From: CAVXSP01 sp963724645
Lineage (GTDB): Bacteria; Acidobacteriota; Vicinamibacteria; Vicinamibacterales; SCN-69-37
Length of the DNA stretch: 64,000 bases
NCBI GenBank assembly: GCA_963724645.1
Contig: CAVRVJ010000014.1
Coordinates: 1 to 64,000 of the forward strand
Direction of reading: 5' to 3'
Shown piece after piece: positions 56,776 to 64,000 of this stretch. Positions within the stretch are counted from its first letter, which is position 1; each line of letters begins with the position of its first letter. The notes under the pieces were generated by a model that worked only from the letters and a program-made list of their open reading frames with translations, was not told the origin of the DNA and searched no databases. The translations under genes and the position numbers were made by a program.

Positions 56776-57954
56776 ATGACTGGGACCGTGCGAATTTATC
56801 TTGACTACAACGCCACGGCCCCGCTTTACGCGGAGGTGGCCGAGACGCTGGCACGCCTGCTGCGGGACGAGTACGGCAACGCCTCGTCCGTGCATTCATA
56901 CGGCCAGCGGGCCAAGACGCTGGTGGACGAGGCGCGGATTCAGGTCGCGGCCCTCATCGACGCTGATCCGTCCGATGTCGTGTTCACCAGCGGCGGCACT
57001 GAAGCCGACAACTTCGCCTTGCGGGGCACGGCGGAGCAGCGCGACCCGACCGGCCCCCGCCATCTCATCGCCGCCGCGATCGAGCACGAAGCCGTGCTGA
57101 CCACGCTGAAGGCGCTCGCCAGACGAGGCTGGACGCTGACGCTGCTACCAGTTGACGAGTCAGGGGTCGTGTCGCCAGATGCACTGCGCGCCGCCCTCCG
57201 GCCAGAGACCGTCCTGGTGTCGGTCATGCACGCCAACAACGAAGTGGGTACGATTCAGCCGATCGCGGAGCTCGCGGCCATCGCCCGCGCGCACGGCGCG
57301 CTCTTCCACACCGACGCGGTCCAGTCGGTTGGCAAGATTCCCGTCTCGGTTCGAAGCCTGGGCGTCGACCTGTTGTCGTTGTCCGGGCATAAATTCGGCG
57401 GTCCCAAGGGGACGGGCGTGCTGTGGATCCGCCGCGGGGTCAAACTGACGCCGTTCATGACGGGCGGACGGCAGGAACGTAATCGCCGCGCGGGCACGGA
57501 AAACGTGCCTGCCCTCGCCGGGCTGGGCGTCGCGGCCAGGATCTCGCGCGACCGGCTTGCGACAAGCGGACTCACGACGGGAGCGCTTCGCGATCGCCTG
57601 GAGCGTGCCCTGCTCGCCGCGGTGCCCGGCACGTTGGTCAATGGCGATCCAGCGCGCCGCGTGCCCAATACGAGCAATATCAGCTTCGACGGGATCGAGG
57701 CCGAAGCGCTCTTGATTGCGCTCGACCTCGAGGGCATCGCCGTGTCGACCGGCTCAGCCTGTTCCTCGGGCTCGCTCGAACCGTCTCATGTGCTCCGCGC
57801 CATGGGTGTCTCTCAGGCGCGCACGCGCAACTCGCTGCGATTCAGCCTGGGACCCGAGACAACGGCCGCAGAGATCGACCTCGTCGCCGCCAGGCTCCCG
57901 CCACTCGTCGCCAAGCTGCGGCAGCTCACCCAGCGGACGCTGGCGCTGCGGTGA
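56776..57954 (+). CDS. Cysteine desulfurase (NifS/IscS type)
   Basis: 392 residues, ATG start. PLP enzyme that takes sulfur from cysteine. YLDYNATAPLYAEVAETLAR (8-27), FTSGGTEADNFALRG, IAAAIEHEAVLTTLKALAR, HANNEVGTIQPIAELA, HTDAVQSVGKIPV and the PLP lysine in LSLSGHKFGGPKGTGVLW (about K207). The catalytic cysteine is in VSTGSACSSGSLEPSHVLRA. It is upstream of mnmA, so it probably supplies sulfur for tRNA thiolation, and may also serve iron-sulfur clusters. Confidence 0.93.
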   Translation: MTGTVRIYLDYNATAPLYAEVAETLARLLRDEYGNASSVHSYGQRAKTLVDEARIQVAALIDADPSDVVFTSGGTEADNFALRGTAEQRDPTGPRHLIAAAIEHEAVLTTLKALARRGWTLTLLPVDESGVVSPDALRAALRPETVLVSVMHANNEVGTIQPIAELAAIARAHGALFHTDAVQSVGKIPVSVRSLGVDLLSLSGHKFGGPKGTGVLWIRRGVKLTPFMTGGRQERNRRAGTENVPALAGLGVAARISRDRLATSGLTTGALRDRLERALLAAVPGTLVNGDPARRVPNTSNISFDGIEAEALLIALDLEGIAVSTGSACSSGSLEPSHVLRAMGVSQARTRNSLRFSLGPETTAAEIDLVAARLPPLVAKLRQLTQRTLALR

Positions 57955-57973
57955 CCGACAAGTGATTGCGAAC

Positions 57974-58215
57974 GAGCGCGTGGGGGGGTCCGCGGGGGCG
58001 AAGCCCCCCGGATCTGCGAACGAGCAGCTGCGAGCGAGCCCGCGCGAACGGCGGGGGGATGCGGGGCCCCCCAAGTGAGCGCGTTGGGGGGTCCGCGGGG
58101 GCGAAGCCCCCCGGATCGCGAACGAGCAGCTGCGAGTGAGCCCGCGCGAACGGCGGGGGATGCGGGCCCCCAAGTGAGCGCGTTGGGGGGTCCGCGGGGG
58201 CGAAGCCCCCCGGAC
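57974..58215. repeat. G-rich tandem repeat, about 100-bp unit, 2.4 copies
   Basis: Units begin GAGCGCGT at 57974, 58077 and 58176 (periods 103 and 99). Each has GGGGGGTCCGCGGGGGCGAA then GCCCCCCGGA, giving a GGGGGC-GAA-GCCCCC hairpin, followed by AACGAGCAGCTGCGAG and CGCGCGAACGGCGGGGG. The last partial unit ends 7 nt before the mnmA start codon. A related copy is at 41362-41446. The open frame through it on the minus strand is an artefact. Confidence 0.8.
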
Positions 58216-58222
58216 GAGAATA

Positions 58223-59284
58223 ATGCGTATCGTCGTGGCCATGTCGGGCGGCGTCGACTCGTCCGTGGCCGCAGCCCTGCTGGCCCGCAACGGGCACGAA
58301 GTCATCGGGCTGTCGATGCAGCTGTACCATCAGCGCGCCTCCCCCGAGGCCTTCGGCTCCTGCTGCAGCCTCGACGACCTGCACGATGCGCGGCGTGTCG
58401 CAGCTGCCGTCGGATTTCCGCACTACATCGTCAACTTCGAGCAGAAGTTTCAGGACACCGTCGTCCGCAATTTCGTGACCGAATACGCGGCCGGCCGGAC
58501 GCCCATCCCGTGCGTGCACTGCAACTCGGACCTCAAGTTCGCGACCCTGGTCGAGCGCGCGGCCGCATTCGACGCTGCCTGGGTCGCGACCGGCCACTAC
58601 GCCCGCGTGCGATTTGACGAGGAAGCGAGACAGTACCGCCTGCTCCGGGGCATCGACCGGGAAAAGGATCAGTCGTACTTCCTCTTTTCACTGACGCAGG
58701 ATCAACTCGCGCACGCCATGTTCCCAGTTGGCCACCTTACCAAGCGCGAGGTCCGGACGCAGGCGGACGCACTGGGGTTGAGCGTGGCAACGAAGCCGGA
58801 CAGCCACGAGATCTGTTTCGTCCCGGACGGCCAACCAGGAGACTTCGTCGAGCGGCATCTCGAGGCGGGTGCGCAGCCCGGCGAGATCGTCGATTCCGGC
58901 GGCAAGCTTCTGGGCCGGCACCGCGGCGTCCATCGGTACACCGTGGGCCAGCGTAAGGGACTCGGCCTCTCGGCCGGTGTGCCCCTGTACGTGCTGCGTC
59001 TCGAGCCGGCCGCTGCGCGGGTCGTCGTCGGGTCGCGCGAGGAGCTCGGCCAGCGCGTGCTGTCGGCCTCATCCGTGAACTGGATCGCCGGCACATCCCC
59101 GGCGCACCCGAGGCGCGTGACCGCGCGCATCCGCCATCGGCATCAGGATGCGCCGGCGACGGTCGTCGCCGACGGCGCCCGGGCGCATCTTCGCTTCGAC
59201 GAGCCGCAAATCGCCGTCACGCCGGGACAGGCCGTGGTGTTCTATGACGGCGAAGACGTGATCGGCGGAGGATGGATCGATTAG
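58223..59284 (+). CDS. mnmA: tRNA 2-thiouridine(34) synthase
   Basis: 353 residues, ATG start directly after a GC hairpin, with no visible Shine-Dalgarno. PP-loop MSGGVDSSVAAALLARNGHE (7-26), GSCCSLDDLHDARRVA, PCVHCNSDLKF with the first catalytic cysteine, ATGHYARV, KDQSYFLF, and the second cysteine in KPDSHEICFVPDG. It adds sulfur to U34 of Lys, Glu and Gln tRNAs; the cysteine desulfurase beside it fits as donor. The C-terminal beta domains are full length. Stop overlaps that of trxB. Confidence 0.95.
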   Translation: MRIVVAMSGGVDSSVAAALLARNGHEVIGLSMQLYHQRASPEAFGSCCSLDDLHDARRVAAAVGFPHYIVNFEQKFQDTVVRNFVTEYAAGRTPIPCVHCNSDLKFATLVERAAAFDAAWVATGHYARVRFDEEARQYRLLRGIDREKDQSYFLFSLTQDQLAHAMFPVGHLTKREVRTQADALGLSVATKPDSHEICFVPDGQPGDFVERHLEAGAQPGEIVDSGGKLLGRHRGVHRYTVGQRKGLGLSAGVPLYVLRLEPAAARVVVGSREELGQRVLSASSVNWIAGTSPAHPRRVTARIRHRHQDAPATVVADGARAHLRFDEPQIAVTPGQAVVFYDGEDVIGGGWID

Positions 59285-60213
59285 TGTCCGTGATGGTCCA
59301 GGAACCGCTCGACGTCCATCGCGGCCATGCAGCCTGAGCCGGCGGCCGTGATGGCCTGACGATAGATGTGATCCTGCACGTCGCCGCAGGCGAAGACGCC
59401 CGGGACGACAGTCCTGGTGCCGTCGGTTGTTGTCAGGTAGCCGTTGGCGTTCATGTCGAGCTGGCCGCGAAACAGCGTCGTGTTCGGACTGTGGCCGATC
59501 GCCACGAAGACGCCGTCGACGTCGAGCCTCTTCAGCATGCCGGTTTTCAGGTTCCGCAAACTGAGGCCGGAGACGACGCCTGCCGCCGGATCGTGCACGT
59601 CCACGACTTCCGAGTTCCATTCGTAGTTGATCTTCGGGTTTGCCAGCGCCTTGTCCTGCATGATCTTCGACGCGCGCAACGTGTCGCGCCGGTGCACGAG
59701 CGTCACCTGCGACGCGAACCGCGTCAGGAACGTCGCTTCTTCGAGGGCCGAATCTCCGCCGCCGACCACCGCGATGGGCTTGCCTCGAAAGAAAAAGCCG
59801 TCGCACGTCGCGCAGGTCGACACGCCGTGGCCCATCAGCGCGCGCTCCGACGGCAGCCCGAGCAGATTGGCCGACGCGCCGGTCGCGATGATGATCGTCC
59901 GTGCCTGCAACGATCCTTCTTCGGTCGTGATCGTGAATGGCGGGTGCCGCAGATCGACGGCGGTGACGTTGCCCCGAATGATATCTGCTCCGAACCGCTC
60001 CGCTTGCGCCCGCATTTCGGCCATCAGGTCCGGGCCCATGATGCCGTCCCGGAAACCGGGAAAGTTCTCGACCGCCGTCGTGATCATGAGCTGTCCGCCG
60101 GCTTCGATCCCTTCGACGACGACCGGGCGCAGGTTGGCCCGGGCGGCGTAGAGCGCCGCCGTCAGTCCAGCCGGACCGGATCCGATGATGATGACGTTGC
60201 GGAGCTCGGACAC
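59281..60213 (-). CDS. trxB: Thioredoxin reductase
   Basis: 310 residues, GTG start immediately after the trxA stop (TAAGTG). FAD motif IIGSGPAGLTAALYAARANL (9-28), redox disulfide CATCDG, NADPH motif VVGGGDSALEEATFL, and VFACGDVQDHIYRQAITAAG near the end. It reduces TrxA with NADPH. Complete. Convergent with mnmA with a 4-nt overlap of stops. Confidence 0.95.
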   Translation of the reverse strand: MSELRNVIIIGSGPAGLTAALYAARANLRPVVVEGIEAGGQLMITTAVENFPGFRDGIMGPDLMAEMRAQAERFGADIIRGNVTAVDLRHPPFTITTEEGSLQARTIIIATGASANLLGLPSERALMGHGVSTCATCDGFFFRGKPIAVVGGGDSALEEATFLTRFASQVTLVHRRDTLRASKIMQDKALANPKINYEWNSEVVDVHDPAAGVVSGLSLRNLKTGMLKRLDVDGVFVAIGHSPNTTLFRGQLDMNANGYLTTTDGTRTVVPGVFACGDVQDHIYRQAITAAGSGCMAAMDVERFLDHHGH

Positions 60214-60543
60214 TTAGAGGTGCTTGTCCACGAGCTGCTTCAGGGCTCCTTTGTCGACAAGCCCGACGACCTGACCCACCATCTCGCCACCCTTGAACAG
60301 CATGACGGTCGGGATGCCGCGCACCGTGTAGCGCATTGTGATCGCGGGATTCTCGTCCACGTTGAGTTTGCCCACGGTGACCTTGCCCGTGTAATCGCCG
60401 GCCAGGGCGTCGATGGCCGGGCCCATCGCGCGGCAGGGACCGCACCACTCGGCCCAGAAGTCCACAAGGACCGGCGTCGGCGCCTTCAGCACGTCGCTCT
60501 CGAAATTCCCATCAGTAAAGGTCACGACTTTGTCGGAAGCCAT
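60214..60543 (-). CDS. trxA: Thioredoxin
   Basis: 109 residues, ATG start. VLVDFWAEWCGPCRAMGPAI (about 25-44) holds the classic WCGPC active site; cis-proline in RGIPTVMLFKGGEMVGQVVG. It donates electrons to ribonucleotide reductase, peroxidases and others. Cotranscribed with trxB. Confidence 0.96.
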   Translation of the reverse strand: MASDKVVTFTDGNFESDVLKAPTPVLVDFWAEWCGPCRAMGPAIDALAGDYTGKVTVGKLNVDENPAITMRYTVRGIPTVMLFKGGEMVGQVVGLVDKGALKQLVDKHL

Positions 60544-60561
60544 CGCTCGTCTCTGATCCTT

Positions 60562-62056
60562 TCAATGACTCGTGCTCGACTCGGCCAAACGGACCGCAGC
60601 CGCGTGACGAGCCTTTCTGTACACTTTGACATATTCCCGGGCCGAGGTCTCCCATGAGTGGTCCTCGATCATGCCCTGACGCACCAGGCGATCCCATGCG
60701 TCCCGGTCTGCGTAGACGCGCACGGCGTGCTGGACGGTTCGCGCCAGCGCCTCAGCCGTCGGCTCACGGAACTTGAAGCCGTTCGCCCGCCGGGCCCGCG
60801 GTGTGTACGGCTGAATCGTGTCATCGAGCCCGCCCACGGCGTGGACGATGGGGACGGTGCCGTACCGGAGGCTGTACATCTGATTGAGGCCGCAAGGCTC
60901 GAATCTCGATGGCATCAGGAACATGTCGGCGCCGGCCTCGACCAGGTGCGCCAGGCCTTCATCAAAGCCAATGAAGACGCCGACCCGCGAGCGGTGTCCG
61001 GCGCGCCAGCGCAGTGAGCTCACGCTCGTACCGAGGGTCGCCGCTCCCGACGAACAGCCACGTCGCATTGAGGCGCAACAACGACGCGGCCGCCGACAGC
61101 ACCAGATCCACACCCTTCTGATCGACCAGGCGCGACACCATCCCGACGACCGGCCGCGCCAGCGCGTCGTCTCCGACCGGCAAGCCGAACCGCTCAAGCA
61201 GCGCGCGCTTGCACGTCCGTTTGCCCTCGAGGCGGCCGGCTTCGAAATGCGCCGGAAGCCAGGGGTCGGACGCCGGGTCCCACGTCCGCGTGTCGATGCC
61301 ATTGAGGATCCCCACGTAGCGATCGCCCTTCGCTGAGAGGACCCCTTCGAGTCCGCTTCCTGCACCGGGCAGCAGCGTCTCGCGCGCATACGAAGGGCTG
61401 ACCGTCGTCACTCTGTCGCAGTAATTGATCCCGGCCTTCAGGAAGCTGATTTGACCCCAGAACTCCGCCCCGGCCATCGTAAAGACCTGCCAGTCGAGCC
61501 CCAGCGCCGGCACAGAGGTGCGCGGAAACAGTCCCTGATAGGCCAGATTGTGGATCGTGAACACCAACCCGGCTTGCGCCAGGCGGGTCCATCGCTGCGG
61601 CTCGATGCGCAGCCAGGCCGGCGCGAGGCCGCCCTGCCAATCGTGGGCGTGCACGATATCGACGGGTTCCATCGGATCGTCCTGCGCCATGTCGAGAGCC
61701 GCGACCGAGAGCAGCGCGAACCGCCGGTCGCCGTCGGGATAATCGACCCCGCCAACCCCGTAGTAACCCTCGCGATCGAACAAGACAGGACAGTCCACGA
61801 AGACGACGCGACGGGTCCGCGGAATTGATGCCACGTGCAAGACGACGTCGTAGGTGAAAGTGCCGACGGTCACGCGACGGGCGATGGTCTCGCCTGCCGG
61901 AGGTTGGACATTCCGGTAGCGAGGCAGCACAACGGTGACGCGGTGGCCGAGGTCGTCGAGCGCGGACGGCAGACCGGACAGCACGTCGGCCAGTCCTCCC
62001 GTCTTAGCCCAGGGCGCGACTTCAGACGCGACCATCAGGATGTGCAAACGGCCCAC
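60562..62056 (-). CDS. glgA: Glycogen synthase (GT5), one frameshift
   Basis: Adds glucose from ADP-glucose (or UDP-glucose) to alpha-glucan. The N-terminal frame (62056-60962) has ASEVAPWAKTGGLADVLSGL with the KxGGL donor motif, HAHDWQGGLAPAW, TIHNLAYQGLFP, ILNGIDTRTWDPASDPWLPA and VGMVSRLVDQKGVDLVL. At about 60990, in a GCGCGCCGG stretch, it slips by one base. The other frame goes on RVGVFIGFDEGLAHLVEAGA, DMFLMPSRFEPCGLNQMYSL and AVGGLDDTIQ to 60562. Repaired length is about 497 residues. With treX/Y/Z it links glycogen and trehalose. An AT-rich spacer lies upstream. Confidence 0.9.
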
Positions 62057-62156
62057 AGGAGAAATCTACAATTTACGATCTGGAATTAACAATGAAGATT
62101 GGCGGGCGATCGACGCAAAGAGCGGCGCACGTTTCCGCGGCCGCCCCTCACTCGAG

Positions 62157-62188
62157 GGCGGTTTCCTGCTACGAGGAAGTGAGAACGG
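62157..62188 (+). repeat. REP-like element copy C
   Basis: Starts GGCGGTTTCCTGCTACGAGG and ends AAGTGAGAACGG; identical over 32 bases to the reverse complement of copy A (49924-49955). It follows a second dyad (CCGCCC...GGGCGG) and lies between glgA and the carboxypeptidase gene, 3 nt from the stop of the latter. Confidence 0.75.
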
Positions 62189-62190
62189 GA

Positions 62191-63213
62191 TTAGTCGTCG
62201 CCGCCGACCACGCCCTGCGCGCGGCCGACCACCCAGTTGAAAAGATGGCGGGCCTCCCAGAAGCGGGTGGCGCTGTTGGTCGCGCCGAGGACCACGACCG
62301 CCACCTGGTTGCCCTGCGGGATTTGCAGCAGTGTCGCCAGGCAGTAGCCGGCCTTGCTGATGAATCCGGTCTTGCCGCCGCGCACGTCGACGTCGGTGCC
62401 AAGCAGCTTGTTCGTGCTGTGGATGTCAATCGGCCCGGCGCTCGTGTGCGCCTCGTACGTCTCCGTGCGCATGATCGATCCGATCGTCGGATCCGAAGCG
62501 GCGAACGCGATCAAGAGCGACAGATCGTAGGCCGAGGAGACGTTGGTCGATTCCAGACCGGACGGATCGGTATAGTGCGTCGTCGGAAGATTCAAGTGCG
62601 CAGCCATCTCGTTCATGCGGCCGACGAACGCCTGGGTGCCGCCTTCCGACGTCCGCGCCAGCACACGGGCGGCCGCGTTGTCCGAGGCGATCAGCAGCAA
62701 GTGCAGCAGATCGTCATAGGAAAGAATTTCGCCCGCCCGCAAGTGCGTGGTCGACGCATTGCGCGCATCCGCCAGGGTCACTGCCACGCGCTGGGTCAAA
62801 TCTGGTGCATCGGCCATGAAGACCACAGCGGTCATCACCTTGGTAATGCTTGCGATCGAGCGCTGGTCGTGCGCGTTCTCTTCCCAGAGCACTTCGCCGG
62901 TCGAGGGATTGAATACGATGGCGGCGGCGGCGCGCACATCAGGGACGAGATTGCCAAGCAGGTCGCGCTTGAAGCGCGGCGTCATCGCGTCCTGCTGCTG
63001 ACGCGACGCCGCGGCGAGCCTTGCCCGCGCGGCTGCAGCCGCACGCGCCCGGGCGAGACTGCTGCGCGTCGGCGCGGGCTTTGCCGCCGATATGCTCGTC
63101 GCGGCCTGCTTCTTGCTGGTCTGCTGCGCCCGTGCCGGCGTGAATCCGCCTAACAAAAGCGTGACGGATCCGATAGCAATGACCAACTGGAACTGGCGGC
63201 TGAACCTGTGCAC
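62191..63213 (-). CDS. Serine D-alanyl-D-alanine carboxypeptidase (PBP5/6 type, S11)
   Basis: 340 residues from the GTG at 63213, with GGAGG 6 nt upstream; the frame is open 31 codons further without a box. Signal peptide (FQLVIAIGSVTLLLGGFTPA), an alanine/arginine-rich linker of about 60 residues that is unusual for the family, then SIASITKVMTAVVFMAD (SxxK), IASDNAAARVL (SDN) and VRGGKTGFISKAG (KTG). It trims the terminal D-Ala of peptidoglycan pentapeptides. No C-terminal amphipathic membrane anchor is seen, so it may be periplasmic or held by an uncleaved signal. Confidence 0.9.
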   Translation of the reverse strand: MHRFSRQFQLVIAIGSVTLLLGGFTPARAQQTSKKQAATSISAAKPAPTRSSLARARAAAAARARLAAASRQQQDAMTPRFKRDLLGNLVPDVRAAAAIVFNPSTGEVLWEENAHDQRSIASITKVMTAVVFMADAPDLTQRVAVTLADARNASTTHLRAGEILSYDDLLHLLLIASDNAAARVLARTSEGGTQAFVGRMNEMAAHLNLPTTHYTDPSGLESTNVSSAYDLSLLIAFAASDPTIGSIMRTETYEAHTSAGPIDIHSTNKLLGTDVDVRGGKTGFISKAGYCLATLLQIPQGNQVAVVVLGATNSATRFWEARHLFNWVVGRAQGVVGGDD

Positions 63214-63709
63214 TCTTTCCCTCCAACACGCACACCCGTGAGGTGTGTATTCTCTCGCGCGGGATCCTAACTCACAAACCGTGCAGATGCAAAGGGTAAC
63301 GGTCAATTTCTGGCAAATGACCCAAGTGGGCCACCGAGATTACCACAAGCCCTTCCCACTCCGTACGTACTCGGCACTCGTCGGATGATCCAACAGGCAG
63401 GACCCGATCCCGGATGCGGGAGCCCGCTGCGCTTATAGCGGGTCTACGAACACAGACGAATTAGCGGTCGATTTGGTCTTGTCCTGGACCCCGCCACGCG
63501 GCTTCCCGTCGAAGATCCAATCGTTTGATGTCAAGAATCCAACGACAGTCGCGAGATCGACACGATGTGGCGCGTCGGCTCGGTCGGATTCCTGCAGAGC
63601 GTAAGAACTCCGCTGAGATTGGGCCGCAATCGGACGACTCCCTTCTCATCCTCCAATGGTGCGTCTCGGCACGGCGTTTGCAGGCATTTGAACTGAAGGT
63701 AGCGCGCAG
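63214..63709. other. Intergenic stretch
   Basis: Upstream of the carboxypeptidase the minus strand shows TTGTGA-17 nt-GAGAAT, a weak promoter candidate near 63245-63275, and a small dyad ACACACC/GGGTGTG. On the plus strand, 63475-63600 has a shadow of coding sense (LVLDPATRLPVEDPIV) that soon hits stops. No gene is called. Confidence 0.35.
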
Positions 63710-63919
63710 ATGAGTCTCGTTCGACTTCTCGGGTTCACGACACTCGCCTGTGGGTGTGTGTCCGGGCGCTATCGGGAAGTCGCCACGAGCCGCGAGCTCA
63801 CCTACATCGAGGAAAAGGGCGCCGCGTGCGACCGTTCCGGGCACCAGCGCAACCAGCCCTTGAGTGAGGACCGTGTGGCACACGGCTTCGGCTCGATCGA
63901 CGGCGCCCGAGCCTCGTAG
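63710..63919 (+). CDS. Small putative lipoprotein
   Basis: 69 residues, ATG start. Hydrophobic start with a lipobox-like LACGC (cysteine at 14 or 16), then a compact segment GRYREVATSRELTYIEEKGA with alternating charge and a single later cysteine. I do not recognise a characterised family. It could end earlier than the stop suggests, because the tail reads like non-coding sequence. The bases after it (63920-64000) are CT-rich with CACTCTCACTCTCTCACCCT and hold no gene. Confidence 0.4.
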   Translation: MSLVRLLGFTTLACGCVSGRYREVATSRELTYIEEKGAACDRSGHQRNQPLSEDRVAHGFGSIDGARAS

Positions 63920-64000
63920 GCTCTCCGTTTCTCACCCTTTCACACTCTCACTCTCTCACCCTCTGTCCAGGTCTGTACTCGAGCGCGCGTGCGCCCGACA

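Noticed and set aside
57754..58597. Long minus-strand frames with repeated GGFAPADPPTRS peptides
   Set aside because: They are translations of the G-rich tandem repeat and of the antisense strand of two well-supported genes.
63461..63883. 140-codon minus-strand frame
   Set aside because: No protein-like features; antisense to the lipoprotein candidate.

Overview
This is a high-GC bacterial chromosome segment. The gene families point to Acidobacteriota, probably class Vicinamibacteria: a VWFA-related acidobacterial domain protein, a duplicated orphan permease (ADOP type) paired with a PadR regulator, an acidobacterial YncE-like beta-propeller, and integrase-core transposases of the LFLRxQLALYQERxxKPRRPD type. 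The taxonomic call is an inference from families, not from a marker gene.

The window has two regimes. Positions 1 to about 18,300 are a gene graveyard: ABC transporters, an EamA transporter, a tyrosine phosphatase, ADOP/PadR, a VWA protein, a beta-propeller, a large serine hydrolase, a methyltransferase and a patatin. All are still recognisable but are broken by indels, in-frame stops and three relics of one transposase family. One gene inside this zone, a branched-chain aminotransferase (15995-16906), is fully intact, with a ribosome-binding site and a terminator hairpin. The decay ends near a tRNA-Pro gene (19084-19160) whose 3' end faces it.

From 18.6 kb onward the genome is compact and mostly intact. 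(a) 19.3-22.1 kb: MerR regulator, secreted SnoaL-like protein, GTPase Der. (b) 22.3-28.9 kb: trehalose from alpha-glucan, with treY divergent from an overlapping treZ/debranching-enzyme pair; glycogen synthase glgA lies at 60.6-62.1 kb. (c) 29.0-30.3 kb: HU protein and an M50 membrane protease. (d) 30.3-41.2 kb, minus strand: a long overlapping array ugd-galE-GT2-lipid A exporter-like ABC-yicC-gmk-rpoZ-coaBC-udg-priA. (e) 41.4-49.3 kb, plus strand: an exopolysaccharide cluster with four GT4 enzymes, one GT2, a polyprenyl-phosphate sugar transferase and UDP-glucuronate decarboxylase. Ugd feeds the decarboxylase, so this region plus (d) makes UDP-glucose, galactose, glucuronate and xylose type donors. 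(f) 49.3-56.6 kb, minus strand: pgsA, a TPR/SLH lipoprotein, hflX, a Sua5/YrdC protein, acyl-CoA dehydrogenase, SAM hydrolase, a methyltransferase and bactofilin. (g) 56.8-59.3 kb: cysteine desulfurase and mnmA, which together make tRNA 2-thiouridine. (h) 59.3-63.9 kb: trxB, trxA, glgA, a D,D-carboxypeptidase and a small lipoprotein.

Small non-coding structure includes a REP-like 32-nt element in three copies (one pair forms the C-terminus of the TPR/SLH gene) and a G-rich hairpin repeat in tandem upstream of mnmA and once upstream of the first glycosyltransferase. Isolated single-base frameshifts also occur in otherwise clean genes (debranching enzyme, two glycosyltransferases, glgA). No CRISPR array, rRNA, intact mobile element, defence system or biosynthetic cluster was found. 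I see no convincing wholly new system; the decay zone and the two repeat families are the most unusual content.
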